Source of the DNA: Gammaproteobacteria bacterium
GTDB taxonomy: Bacteria > Pseudomonadota > Gammaproteobacteria > Burkholderiales > Thiobacillaceae
Assembly: GCA_018820765.1 (NCBI GenBank)
Contig: JAHJNN010000008.1
Coordinates: 372,001-436,000, forward strand
Length of the DNA: 64,000 nucleotides
Direction of reading: 5' to 3'
In this document: positions 50,039-58,368 of the stretch, piece after piece
Numbering within the stretch: the first letter of the stretch is position 1
Layout: each line of letters starts with the position of its first letter
The notes under the pieces: generated by a model
Databases searched by the model: none
Told to the model about the DNA's origin: nothing
What the model saw: only the letters and a program-made list of their open reading frames with translations
Program-made: the position numbers and the translations under genes

Positions 50039-50091
50039 GCGGCGATTTTCTCATGGCACAACAAAAAACGCCCGATAGGGCATCTTGAATC

Positions 50092-50179
50092 TGGCGGAAG
50101 CGGTGAGATTCGAACTCACGAACGGTTGCCCGTTGCCGGTTTTCAAGACCGGTGCAATCGACCACTCTGCCACGCTTCC
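50092..50179 (-). tRNA. tRNA-Ser (TGA)
   Basis: A class II tRNA of 88 bases on the minus strand: acceptor GGAAGCG/CGCTTCC, D-arm GGCAGAGTGGTCGATTGC, anticodon loop TCTTGAAAA giving TGA, a long variable arm, T-loop AGTTCGAATCT, discriminator G and encoded CCA. Confidence 0.95.
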
Positions 50180-50500
50180 AATATTTGAGGGGGCACGCCC
50201 GCCGGTTTTAGTTCCGGCCGCCGCTCGCGCGGCTTAACTTGCCATGCAAGTTAGCCTGCACTAGCCGACTGCTGCGCAGTGCGGCCAAGACCGGTGCCTT
50301 AAACCGCTCGGCCACGCTTCCACGGCGCGCATTGTAGCGGCTTCGTTCCGCTTTGTGCGGCGAGGGCGGATTGACGTGGCTTCAACAGGGGATGTCGGTT
50401 TTTCGTTAGCCGGGTCCTGCGGGCACGCGGGGGAATCGTTCAAACCCGAATAAAACCAATACGTTGACATGGGCATTCCCGGTCCGGCGGATTGGCATAA
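50180..50500. other. Intergenic region with hairpins beside tRNA-Ser
   Basis: These 320 bases hold no credible gene. They include AACTTG/CAAGTT with a five-base loop (about 50236-50252), other GC-rich hairpins, and the tRNA-Ser fragment at 50286-50321. The frame upstream of the next gene is AT-richer, and a promoter may lie there, but none is called. Confidence 0.4.
50286..50321 (-). pseudogene. Truncated tRNA-Ser (5' half)
   Basis: 36 minus-strand bases read as a tRNA-Ser 5' half: acceptor GGAAGCG, D-arm TGGCCGAGCGGTTTAAGGC, then CACCGGTCTTG of the anticodon stem and loop. The sequence then diverges, with no 3' half, T-arm or CCA. The D-arm differs from the intact copy at 50092-50179 (GGCAGAGTGGTCGATTGC), so it is not a recent exact duplicate. 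Confidence 0.75.
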
Positions 50501-52048
50501 ATGGTGCTGGTAAGCATACAACCGAACCACGCCGATACAGCCATGACCGTTTTTGAAATGCTGAATACGATTACCCGTCGCCGCAAGGCCGAGGCGGGTT
50601 CGCCGTTCGCTTCGGTGAGAGCCACCGAAAGATGGCTGAAAAACCTGCCGTCGGATTCGGATTACGACACCCATCACGCACTGGTCGAAGGGCTGGAACG
50701 GTTCAATGCCGAAAATGAAGCGGCTTCGCTCCACCGCATGAAATCGCTGATGAAGCTGGAGGCTGCCGGCCTGCCTTTGCAGCTGCGTATCGTCGAGCAG
50801 TATGTGCGCAACCAGGCCTCGTTTCGTCTGGCGCGCCAGGCCTTGTGGCGCGAATCGTGGATGTTCTGGTCGCTGCTGGCCGATGCCTGGCTCACGCTCC
50901 TGAAGCAGGCCTACCGCAGTTCCGCCAGTGCGGAACTCAAGCCCCATGCAGCCGAGATCGCGACGCGCGCCGTGCGCTACGCTGGCTTGGTCATGCGCTG
51001 GGACTACCACCAGGCGCGCAATCCGGCATCGTCGGCCTGGCGCCGCGTCCACAAGATTTTCCGTCTGGTCGAGCGCGACGGCTATGCGCTGCAGGAGGTG
51101 ACGATCAATGGCCGCGCCACCCACTGCGCGCGAGAGTACGCGCTGGTGGTGTTGATGGGGCTGGTGCATCCGCTGGGCTACCGCGCGCAGGAGATCGAGG
51201 CCATCGCGCAGATTCTCGAAGGCTACGAGCCGCTGCCCCTGCCCACGCTGTTGCCGCGGCCGGAGGTGCACACGCATGTGGTGGACCTGTCCCTGTCCGA
51301 AGGCGCCAGCGTGCTGGACGGCGCGTGCGTACGGGGCCGCCGCCTGCGTTACTTTGCCTTGCGCCCGATGATCGACTATCTGAAGTCGCTCGATCAATCC
51401 GCGGCAGCCGAAAGCGACAACAGCTTCGCCCATCAGATCGCGAGCCTGATCGAGCGTGGCGGCGTCCGCCGCAACCGCGAGCGCACGAATCGCTTCGGCC
51501 GCGTCTGGGTTGCGGGGGGCATGGACCATATCCTGACCGCATTGGCCGACCCCGATACCGCCAGGGGCCGCGCGGCCATGGATTCCTGGGTGCTGCGCGA
51601 CGAGAGCATGGAGGGGATGGGGTTTTCCCTGTCTGTGGCGCAAGCGCTGCCGCATGGCCGGCTGGTGGCGGTCAGCCAGGATATTTCGGAGAACGTCTGG
51701 CAATTGCAGGTGATCCGCTGGACGCGCGAGGAAGACGGCCAGCACCTGGTCGGGACGCAATGCCTGTCGCGCCATCCCAAGCGGGTGGAAATCCGCTTCG
51801 AGGAAGACGAGTCGGGCGCGAATCAGGACCAGGCCTGGGCGGTGTTCCTGCCGATGACGCCCACCGGACAGGGCGTGAGCAACCTGCTGATTCCGCAGGC
51901 GCATTACCGGCTGGGCGCAACGCTGACCCTGCAGGACGGCGATGTGGTCTATCGCCTGCGGCTGGGCGAGGTGCAGGAAAGCCACGAAGGCTGGCTGCGC
52001 GTGGGGATGGATGTGATGGGCCGGGAGCAGCTCGCGGCGGCGGCCTGA
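50501..52048 (+). CDS. 515-residue cytoplasmic protein of unknown function
   Basis: This soluble protein has no signal or membrane helix. The first 200 residues are helical (VFEMLNTITRRRKAEAGSPF, VEGLERFNAENEAASLHRMKSLMKLEAAGLPLQLRIVEQYV). The middle contains REYALVVLMGLVHPLGYRAQEIEAI, and the C-terminal 150 residues look beta-rich (WQLQVIRWTREEDGQHLVG, VEIRFEEDES, YRLGATLTLQDGDVVYRLRL). The C-terminal segment could be a PilZ-like barrel, but the canonical RxxxR and DxSxxG motifs are not evident. Start at 50501 or an in-frame ATG at 50543. It stands alone, facing the Nudix gene. Confidence 0.7.
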   Translation: MVLVSIQPNHADTAMTVFEMLNTITRRRKAEAGSPFASVRATERWLKNLPSDSDYDTHHALVEGLERFNAENEAASLHRMKSLMKLEAAGLPLQLRIVEQYVRNQASFRLARQALWRESWMFWSLLADAWLTLLKQAYRSSASAELKPHAAEIATRAVRYAGLVMRWDYHQARNPASSAWRRVHKIFRLVERDGYALQEVTINGRATHCAREYALVVLMGLVHPLGYRAQEIEAIAQILEGYEPLPLPTLLPRPEVHTHVVDLSLSEGASVLDGACVRGRRLRYFALRPMIDYLKSLDQSAAAESDNSFAHQIASLIERGGVRRNRERTNRFGRVWVAGGMDHILTALADPDTARGRAAMDSWVLRDESMEGMGFSLSVAQALPHGRLVAVSQDISENVWQLQVIRWTREEDGQHLVGTQCLSRHPKRVEIRFEEDESGANQDQAWAVFLPMTPTGQGVSNLLIPQAHYRLGATLTLQDGDVVYRLRLGEVQESHEGWLRVGMDVMGREQLAAAA

Positions 52049-52051
52049 AAG

Positions 52052-52585
52052 TCAGCGCGTGCGGATGTCGCCGAAGTGAAACTCGAATGAGCCGGTGCGG
52101 CGGTCGCTGAAATACTGTTCCAGCGTGGCGCGAACGGTGCGGAAGGCGATGTCGTCCCAGGGGATTTCGGCTTCGCTGAACAGCCGGGTTTCGAGGGATT
52201 CGATGCCGGGCTGGAAATCCAGATCCAGCAGCCGGGCGCGGAACATGAAATACACCTGATTGATGTGCGGCAGGTTGTACAGGGTATAGAGCCCGCCGAC
52301 CTCGATGCGCGCCCCGGCTTCTTCCCAGGTTTCGCGCGCCGCGCCTTCGAGCGTGGTTTCGCCGTTTTCCATGAAGCCGGCTGGCAGCGTCCACAGGCCG
52401 TACCTGGGTTCGATGGCGCGGCGGCACAGCAGTACCTTGTCTTCCCATTCGGGGATGCAGCCGACCACCATCTTGGGATTCTGGTAATGGATCGTGCCGC
52501 AGCCGGAACAGATGTGGCGCGGCAGGTGATCGCCCTCGGGCACGCGCAGTGCCACGGCGCCGCCACATTCACTGCAAAATTTCAT
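52052..52585 (-). CDS. Nudix hydrolase with zinc ribbon (NudC-like)
   Basis: A 177-residue protein with an N-terminal zinc ribbon (CSECGG ... CSGCGTIHYQNPK), as in NADH pyrophosphatases, and a complete Nudix box GFMENGETTLEGAARETWEEAGARI (GX5EX7REUXEEXGU). It probably hydrolyses a nucleoside diphosphate linked to another group; it lacks the longer N-terminal domain of E. coli NudC. It converges closely on the 515-residue gene (three-base gap between stops). Confidence 0.9.
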   Translation of the reverse strand: MKFCSECGGAVALRVPEGDHLPRHICSGCGTIHYQNPKMVVGCIPEWEDKVLLCRRAIEPRYGLWTLPAGFMENGETTLEGAARETWEEAGARIEVGGLYTLYNLPHINQVYFMFRARLLDLDFQPGIESLETRLFSEAEIPWDDIAFRTVRATLEQYFSDRRTGSFEFHFGDIRTR

Positions 52586-52711
52586 GCTGCATCCATCCAG
52601 TCCAAGTCACTGCACAGTAACAAAATCTCCATGCTCCGATCAAGGGCGAAGCTGGAATGCGCGAGCGCGAGCGATTATCATTTGGGCTCACTCAGCGTTG
52701 TTGTAAAGTCC

Positions 52712-53755
52712 ATGCGTCCCTCCCACATCGAAACCATCCTCGACCGCGAATTTGAAAGCGCCGCCGGCGGCCACCACACGCCTGTGATGCTGTGGGGCCC
52801 GCCGGGCGTCGGCAAGTCGCAGATCGTCGCCAAGATCGCGCAGCAGCACGGCGTACCGCTGATCGACATCCGTTTGAGCCAGATGGAGCCGACCGACCTG
52901 CGCGGCATTCCGTTCCGCAACGGCCAGTTGGTCGAGTGGTCGATCCCCGCGGTGCTGCCCGATGCCGAGCGCCATGGTCCGGCCGGCATCCTGTTCCTCG
53001 ACGAGATCACCTCGGCGCCGCCCACCGTCTCGGCCGCGGCCTACCAGCTGATCCTCGACCGCCGCCTGGGCGAATACAAGGTGCCCGACGGCTGGGTGAT
53101 TTTCGCCGCCGGCAACCGCCAGGGCGACCGCGGCGTGACCTACGCGATGCCGGCCCCGCTCGCCAACCGCTTCACCCACTACGAAGTCGAGGTGAATCTC
53201 GACGACTGGGTGGACTGGGCGCACAACGAGGACATCGACCCGCGCGTGATCGCCTTCCTGCGTTTCCGCCCCGACCTGCTGTTCAGCTTCGACCCGGCGC
53301 ACACGCCGATCGCCTTCCCCAGCCCGCGTTCGTGGGAATACGCCCACCGCGCGCTGCAGAAATTCGACAAGACGGCGTTGCTGGCCGATTCCCTGATGGC
53401 CTGCGTCGGCCAGTCGGCCGGACTGGAACTCAAGACTTTCGTCGACAACATGGCGCAGATGCCGGACATCGACGCCATCATCGCCGGCGAGGCGGCCGAG
53501 GTGCCCGATGGCATCGACCTGCAGTACGGCGTCGCCGCCGCGCTGGTGAGGAAGGCCTTGCAGGCCGCCGACAGCGGCAATGCCTCCGCGGTGTACGGCA
53601 ACATCCTCAAATACGCGCAGCGCTTTCCGCAGCGCGAAATGGGCGTGATGCTGGTGTCCGACCTGCACCGCGCGGTGGGCCGCCCGCTGTTCGCCGTGCC
53701 GGCGTTTGCCGAATGGGCCAACAGCATTACCGACCTCGTTCTGTATGAGCACTGA
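52712..53755 (+). CDS. MoxR-family AAA+ ATPase
   Basis: A 347-residue AAA+ protein: Walker A GPPGVGKSQIVAKI (about 28-41), Walker B GILFLDEITSAP, sensor 1 IFAAGNRQGDRG, arginine-finger region PLANRFTHYEV. MoxR ATPases work with VWA-domain proteins to activate or insert metal into target complexes. The stop overlaps the next gene, a VWA protein, by 11 bases, the classic pairing. The target is not indicated. The start at 52712 is the first ATG consistent with the family. Confidence 0.9.
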   Translation: MRPSHIETILDREFESAAGGHHTPVMLWGPPGVGKSQIVAKIAQQHGVPLIDIRLSQMEPTDLRGIPFRNGQLVEWSIPAVLPDAERHGPAGILFLDEITSAPPTVSAAAYQLILDRRLGEYKVPDGWVIFAAGNRQGDRGVTYAMPAPLANRFTHYEVEVNLDDWVDWAHNEDIDPRVIAFLRFRPDLLFSFDPAHTPIAFPSPRSWEYAHRALQKFDKTALLADSLMACVGQSAGLELKTFVDNMAQMPDIDAIIAGEAAEVPDGIDLQYGVAAALVRKALQAADSGNASAVYGNILKYAQRFPQREMGVMLVSDLHRAVGRPLFAVPAFAEWANSITDLVLYEH

Positions 53756-55004
53756 GCAGCCCGACGCCGCGCTCGAACCCATCCTCACCAAGCTCGCCGC
53801 CGCGCGCACCCGCCTCATCATGGAGCGCCCTTTCCTCGGCGCGCTGGTGATGCATCTGCCGCTGAAGCCCGGCGGCGAATGGTGCACCACCACCGGCACC
53901 GACGCACAGGCCTTCTATTTCAATCCCAAGTTCATCGAGAACCTCAATCTCGCGCAGACGCAGTTCGTTCTGGCGCACGAGGCGATGCACTGCGCGATGG
54001 GGCATCCCCATCGCCGCAACCATCGGGTGAAGCGGCGCTGGGACGTGGCGTGCGACCACGCGGTGAACCTGATCCTGATCGAGGACGGCCTGAAGCCGCC
54101 GCTGCACGGCATCCTCGCCGATCAGAACTACATGACCCTGTCGGCGGAGGAGATCTATCCGCTGATTCCGGAGGACACGCCGGAGGAGTCGTTCGACCAG
54201 CATATGTTCGACAACGACAACGAATCGGGCGCGAGCCCGGACGACAACCAGCGCCAGGACAACCCCGACGCCGGCGAAGCGGGCGGGCAGGGCAAGGAAG
54301 GCCAGAGCGAAGCCGAGGAAAAAGAGGGCAGCGGTAGCCAGGCCTCGCAGAAGCCGAACGAGCTGTCGCCGTCCGAACGCGAGGAACTCGCCGAGCAGTG
54401 GAAGAACCGCCTCGCCGCCGCCGCCCAGGCCGCGCGCCAGGCCGGCAAGCTGTCGCAGTCGATGATGCGCTGGGTCGACGGCCTGCTGGCGCCGAGTTTG
54501 CCGTGGCGCGCGCTGCTGGCGCGTTTCTTCGCGGTCAACCAGCGCGACGACTATTCGTGGCGGCGGCCGTCGCGGCGCGAAGGCGACGCGCTGCTGCCGC
54601 GCCTGTCGAGCGAAGGCATCGAGGTGGTCGCGGCGATCGACACCAGCGGCTCGATCAGCGACGACGAGCTGCGCGAATTCGTTAGCGAGCTCGACGCACT
54701 GAAAGGCCAGGTGCGCGCCCGGATCACCCTGTTGGCGTGCGACAACCACGTGGCCGACGCAGCGCCGTGGGAATTCGAGCCGTGGGACACCATGCAGCTG
54801 CCGACCGAGATCGCGGGCGGCGGCGGTACCGATTTCCGTCCGGTGTTCGACTGGGTCGAGCACGAAAACCGCAGCCCCAACATGCTGGTGTACTTCACCG
54901 ATGCCGAAGGCGACTTCCCCAAGACCCCGCCGAATTATCCGGTGATCTGGCTGGTCAAGGGCAAGGGGATGGTGCCGTGGGGCGAGCGGGTGCAGCTCAA
55001 TTGA
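53745..55004 (+). CDS. VWA-like protein with HExxH motif, MoxR partner
   Basis: A 419-residue protein. The N-terminal half has HEAMHCAMGHPHRR, an HExxH zinc-peptidase-like motif as in DUF2201 proteins. A low-complexity acidic linker (about 155-215) follows. The C-terminal domain is VWA-like with MIDAS IDTSGSISDDEL and GGGGTDFRPVFDW. Such proteins act with MoxR ATPases; whether the HExxH site is catalytic is unknown. Its TGA stop lies inside the left arm of the repeat at 55001-55244. Confidence 0.87.
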   Translation: MSTEQPDAALEPILTKLAAARTRLIMERPFLGALVMHLPLKPGGEWCTTTGTDAQAFYFNPKFIENLNLAQTQFVLAHEAMHCAMGHPHRRNHRVKRRWDVACDHAVNLILIEDGLKPPLHGILADQNYMTLSAEEIYPLIPEDTPEESFDQHMFDNDNESGASPDDNQRQDNPDAGEAGGQGKEGQSEAEEKEGSGSQASQKPNELSPSEREELAEQWKNRLAAAAQAARQAGKLSQSMMRWVDGLLAPSLPWRALLARFFAVNQRDDYSWRRPSRREGDALLPRLSSEGIEVVAAIDTSGSISDDELREFVSELDALKGQVRARITLLACDNHVADAAPWEFEPWDTMQLPTEIAGGGGTDFRPVFDWVEHENRSPNMLVYFTDAEGDFPKTPPNYPVIWLVKGKGMVPWGERVQLN

Positions 55005-55244
55005 ACCTAAAAACCGCAGTTGACCGCTTATAACTTTATGGAATTCCGCATGAATACTGGATTCGTCGCCTTCGATTGCCCTCACCATCCAGCTGAGACC
55101 GCTACGCACCCGCTGGCACGCCTGGTCACGCGCCTGCCTTTGTCGCTCCTCCTTGCCTACCCCGGTAGGCCGCGTCGTCGCTTCGCGGCAGACACGTGCC
55201 CAGACGCACCATCGGGCGCGTCCAACTGCGGTTTCTAGGTTGAA
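55001..55244. repeat. Element with 22-bp terminal inverted repeats
   Basis: The left arm 55001-55022 (TTGAACCTAAAAACCGCAGT TG) matches the reverse complement of the right arm 55223-55244 at 20 of 22 positions. The 200-base interior has no gene and shows further hairpins (ctaccccggtag). The left arm carries the stop codon of the VWA gene and the right arm the TTG start of hslO. Confidence 0.8.
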
Positions 55245-56091
55245 CGCGATCGATTCTCAGCCCAGCCGCGTGCGCGGTTTCCTGTTCGAGCAGCTCGACA
55301 TCCGCGGCGCCTGGGTGCAGCTGGGCCCCGCCTGGCGCGAGATGATCGCGGGGCGCGGCTACCCGGAACCCGCTCTCGAACTCCTGGGCCAGCTGGCGGT
55401 GGTGACGACGCTGATCACGGCCAATCTCAAGCAGACGGGACGGCTCACCTTTCAGCTGCGCGGCGAAGGCGCGGTGTCCTTGCTGGTGATGGATTGCGAC
55501 GAGCAATTGCGCCTGCGCGGCATGGCGCGCACGCCGTCGGAACTGCCCCCCGGCAACCTGCCGGCCCTGCTCGGCGAGGGCGCGCTGACCCTGACCCTCG
55601 ATACCGCCGGCATGCGCCAGCCCTACCAGAGCCACGTGCCGCTGCAGGGCGAGACCCTGGCCGCCGTGTTCGAGCATTATCTGGAACAGTCGGAACAGAC
55701 CCCGACCCGGCTGTGGCTGGCGGCCGACCGCGAGGCTGCTGCGGGCCTCTTCCTGCAGGCCTTGCCTGGCGCCGACGCGCGCGATGTCGACGGCTGGAAC
55801 CGGCTCCAGGTGCTGGCCGGCACCGTGCGGGCGGAGGAACTGCTCGGCCTCGGCTCGATCAAACTGATCGAGCGCCTGTTTCCCGAAGAGGATGTGCGGG
55901 TGTACGACCCGCGTCCGGTCAGCTATTACTGTCCGTACGACCCGGCCAAGATTTATTCCATGCTGCGTAGCGTGGGGCAAGCGGAGTGCGAATCCATTCT
56001 CGCCGAGCACGGCGAAATCCGCGTGCACGACGATATCTGCAACCACGAATATGTGCTGGATGCAGCCGCGGTGGCGGCACTGTTCAAATGA
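55240..56091 (+). CDS. hslO: Hsp33-family redox chaperone with altered zinc centre
   Basis: A 283-residue Hsp33 homologue: an N-terminal substrate-binding domain with GRLTFQLRGEGAVSLLVMDC and RGMART, and a linker with VYDP. In E. coli Hsp33 four Cys (CxC and CxxC) bind zinc and form the oxidation switch. Here CxC is C231-P-Y233, and CxxC is D264-D-I-C267: only one Cys of each pair remains, with an additional Cys at 250. The redox switch is therefore probably lost or changed. No ATG fits; TTG at 55240 gives MNAIDSQPSRVRGF. Confidence 0.88.
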   Translation: MNAIDSQPSRVRGFLFEQLDIRGAWVQLGPAWREMIAGRGYPEPALELLGQLAVVTTLITANLKQTGRLTFQLRGEGAVSLLVMDCDEQLRLRGMARTPSELPPGNLPALLGEGALTLTLDTAGMRQPYQSHVPLQGETLAAVFEHYLEQSEQTPTRLWLAADREAAAGLFLQALPGADARDVDGWNRLQVLAGTVRAEELLGLGSIKLIERLFPEEDVRVYDPRPVSYYCPYDPAKIYSMLRSVGQAECESILAEHGEIRVHDDICNHEYVLDAAAVAALFK

Positions 56092-56105
56092 CGAAAGGAA
56101 GCGCG

Positions 56106-56390
56106 ATGCGGACAGGATGCATGTTGCTGGGAGTGCTGGCGCTGTCGACCAGCGCGTGGGCCGCGGACGAACGCTATCAGGCGTTGCCGCTGGCGGGTGC
56201 CGAGGGCAGTCAGGGCGGTGGGCGTGCGTTCATCCTCGACACCCGCGACGGCCATGTCTGGGTCTGGAGCGAAAACGAACTCCTCACCGCGCCGGATGGT
56301 AGCCGCCGCTATGGCGCCGGATTCATCTATCAGGGCAAGCTGCGTCCCGGCACCCGGCCCGGCGAGCTGATCGAACCGCAGGCCCGGTAG
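56106..56390 (+). CDS. Small exported protein of unknown function
   Basis: A 94-residue protein with signal peptide MRTGCMLLGVLALSTSAWA and a mature part DERYQALPL...GRAFILDTRDGHVWVWSENELL that reads as a single small beta domain. An aaagga RBS supports the ATG at 56106, although an ATG at 56088 overlapping the hslO stop is possible. Its TAG stop lies within the left arm of the repeat at 56387-56534. Confidence 0.65.
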   Translation: MRTGCMLLGVLALSTSAWAADERYQALPLAGAEGSQGGGRAFILDTRDGHVWVWSENELLTAPDGSRRYGAGFIYQGKLRPGTRPGELIEPQAR

Positions 56391-56534
56391 GAGCGGCGTC
56401 CACGCCGCGATTTTCGGGCCCTCGCGATCTCACGGCATCGGCCCGGGGGCGGGTCTCCTACAACCCCCACCCGTACGGGGCGGCGCCCCCGGCGCGAATG
56501 CGGGCGTAAATCGCGGCGTGGACGCCACTCCTAC
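56387..56534. repeat. GTAGGAGCG repeat (family C), 27-bp arms
   Basis: Bases 56387-56413 pair with 56508-56534 with one mismatch, enclosing GC-rich hairpins such as ggggcggcgcccc. The left arm includes the stop codon of the preceding gene. Same family as the urtD-urtE repeat at 9150-9211. Confidence 0.85.
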
Positions 56535-56628
56535 TGTGGTGTTTTGGCCCCGATGGATTGTCCGGTTTTAAAGGCGGAGCCGGATTAGGCCGATACGTGC
56601 TCATCCTTGCGAGTAAACTCGGTTTTCC

Positions 56629-58368
56629 ATGCAGACAGAATCCGCCACGCCCCCCGCCGCGACGCAGCCGCGCCAGAAAATTCGCCTCGGCGACCTGCTG
56701 GTCGAGCAGAAGGTCATTTCCAGCGCCGACCTCGACATTGCGCTGGCCGCGCAGAAAAAGAGCGGACGCCGACTGGGCCGCATCATCGTCGAAAGCGGGC
56801 TGGCGGGGGAAAACGACATCGCCCAGGCGCTGGCGCGGCAACTGAATCTTCCCTTCGTCGATCTCCGAAAATTCAATCCGGACGCGTCTATCCTGCAGCG
56901 GCTGCCGGAGACGCAGGCGCGGCGCTTCCGGGCCATCCCGCTGGCGCGGCGGGACGGCCATATTTTCGTCGGCATGGCCGATCCGACCGACCTGGTGGCC
57001 TACGACGAAGTCGCCCGGCTGATCAACGAAGGCATCCAGCTTGCCGTGGTTGCGGAAGGCGACCTGCTGGCGGCGATCGACCGCATCTACCGGCGCACCG
57101 ACGATATCCACGGCCTGACCGAGGAACTCGCGCGCGACATGGGCGAGAGCGAGGCCAGCATCATCGGCCTCGAAGCGCTGGGCGAAGGGCAGGCCGATGC
57201 GCCGGTGGTGCGCCTGCTGCAAACGCTGTTCGAGGATGCGCTGCAGGTGGGGGCGTCCGACGTGCACATCGAGCCGCAGGAAAAGCATCTGGCCATCCGC
57301 TTCCGCATCGACGGGTTGCTGCACCCGCAGACCCAGGCCGACTTGAAGATTGCGCCGGCGCTGGCCTTGCGCCTGAAGATCGTGTCCGGGCTGGACATCT
57401 CGGAAAAACGCCTGCCGCAGGACGGCCGCTTCGCGGTCAAGGTGCGCGGCCGCACCGTCGACGTGCGCCTGTCCACCATGCCCACGCAATACGGCGAGTC
57501 GGTGGTGATGCGCTTGTTGAGCCAGGGCGACAACGCCCTGGCGATCGACACCCTGGGGATGCCGCCTGACATGCTCGAGCGCTTTCGCGCCATTCTGCAT
57601 CGGCCCAACGGCCTGGTGCTGGTCACCGGCCCCACCGGCAGCGGCAAGACCACCACCCTGTATGCCGCGCTCGGCGAACTGAACGATCCGGGCACCAAGA
57701 TCATCACCGTCGAAGACCCGGTGGAATACCGGCTGCCCGGCGTCAACCAGGTGCAGGCCAACGAGAAGATCGACCTCAGCTTTTCCCGCGTGCTGCGCGC
57801 CATCCTGCGCCAGGACCCGGACGTGATCCTGGTCGGCGAGATGCGCGATCCGGACACCGCGCAGATCGCGCTCAGGGCCGCCATGACCGGCCACCTGGTG
57901 CTGTCCACCCTGCACACCAACGATGCCGCGTCCACCCCGGTGCGCCTGCTCGACATGGGCGTGCCCGCCTTCATGGTGGCGACCTCAGTGCAGGGCGTGC
58001 TGGCGCAGCGGCTGGTGCGCAAGGTGTGCGGCCATTGCAAGGCACCGCATGCCCCGACGCCGCAGGAACAGGTCTGGCTCGGACGGCAAGCCGACGCCCA
58101 GGCGGATACCGGCTACCTCGCGGGAACAGGCTGCGACCGCTGCCACGGCACCGGTTATTCGGGGCGGCGCGCGGTGCATGAACTGCTCGAAATCAACACC
58201 GTGCTGGCGGAAAGCCTGGCGCGCAAGAATCCCGCCGAATTCGTGGCCGCCGCGCGCGCGGCCATGGCCGGCCACACCTTGCGTGACCAGGCCATTGCGC
58301 TGGCGCGGGCGGGCGTGACGTCGCTGGCCGAGGCGATGCGCGCAAGCGCCCAGGACGAGACGAGCTGA
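56629..58368 (+). CDS. mshE: MSHA/type IV pilus assembly ATPase (GspE/MshE type)
   Basis: A 579-residue hexameric ATPase that powers pilus extension. It has an N-terminal MshEN/GspE-II domain (IRLGDLLVEQKVISSADLDIALAAQKKSG), known in relatives to bind c-di-GMP, the C1 domain, Walker A GPTGSGKTTTLYA near residue 335, Asp and Walker B DPDVILVGEMRDPDTAQ, a His box GHLVLSTLHTND, and a zinc CxxC...CxxC (VCGHCKAP ... GCDRCHGTGY). First visible gene of the pilus operon; overlaps mshG by one base. Confidence 0.9.
   Translation: MQTESATPPAATQPRQKIRLGDLLVEQKVISSADLDIALAAQKKSGRRLGRIIVESGLAGENDIAQALARQLNLPFVDLRKFNPDASILQRLPETQARRFRAIPLARRDGHIFVGMADPTDLVAYDEVARLINEGIQLAVVAEGDLLAAIDRIYRRTDDIHGLTEELARDMGESEASIIGLEALGEGQADAPVVRLLQTLFEDALQVGASDVHIEPQEKHLAIRFRIDGLLHPQTQADLKIAPALALRLKIVSGLDISEKRLPQDGRFAVKVRGRTVDVRLSTMPTQYGESVVMRLLSQGDNALAIDTLGMPPDMLERFRAILHRPNGLVLVTGPTGSGKTTTLYAALGELNDPGTKIITVEDPVEYRLPGVNQVQANEKIDLSFSRVLRAILRQDPDVILVGEMRDPDTAQIALRAAMTGHLVLSTLHTNDAASTPVRLLDMGVPAFMVATSVQGVLAQRLVRKVCGHCKAPHAPTPQEQVWLGRQADAQADTGYLAGTGCDRCHGTGYSGRRAVHELLEINTVLAESLARKNPAEFVAAARAAMAGHTLRDQAIALARAGVTSLAEAMRASAQDETS

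Noticed and set aside
55020..55238. A 72-codon frame inside the 55001-55244 element
   Set aside because: No RBS and no recognisable protein character; it is the interior of an inverted-repeat element.
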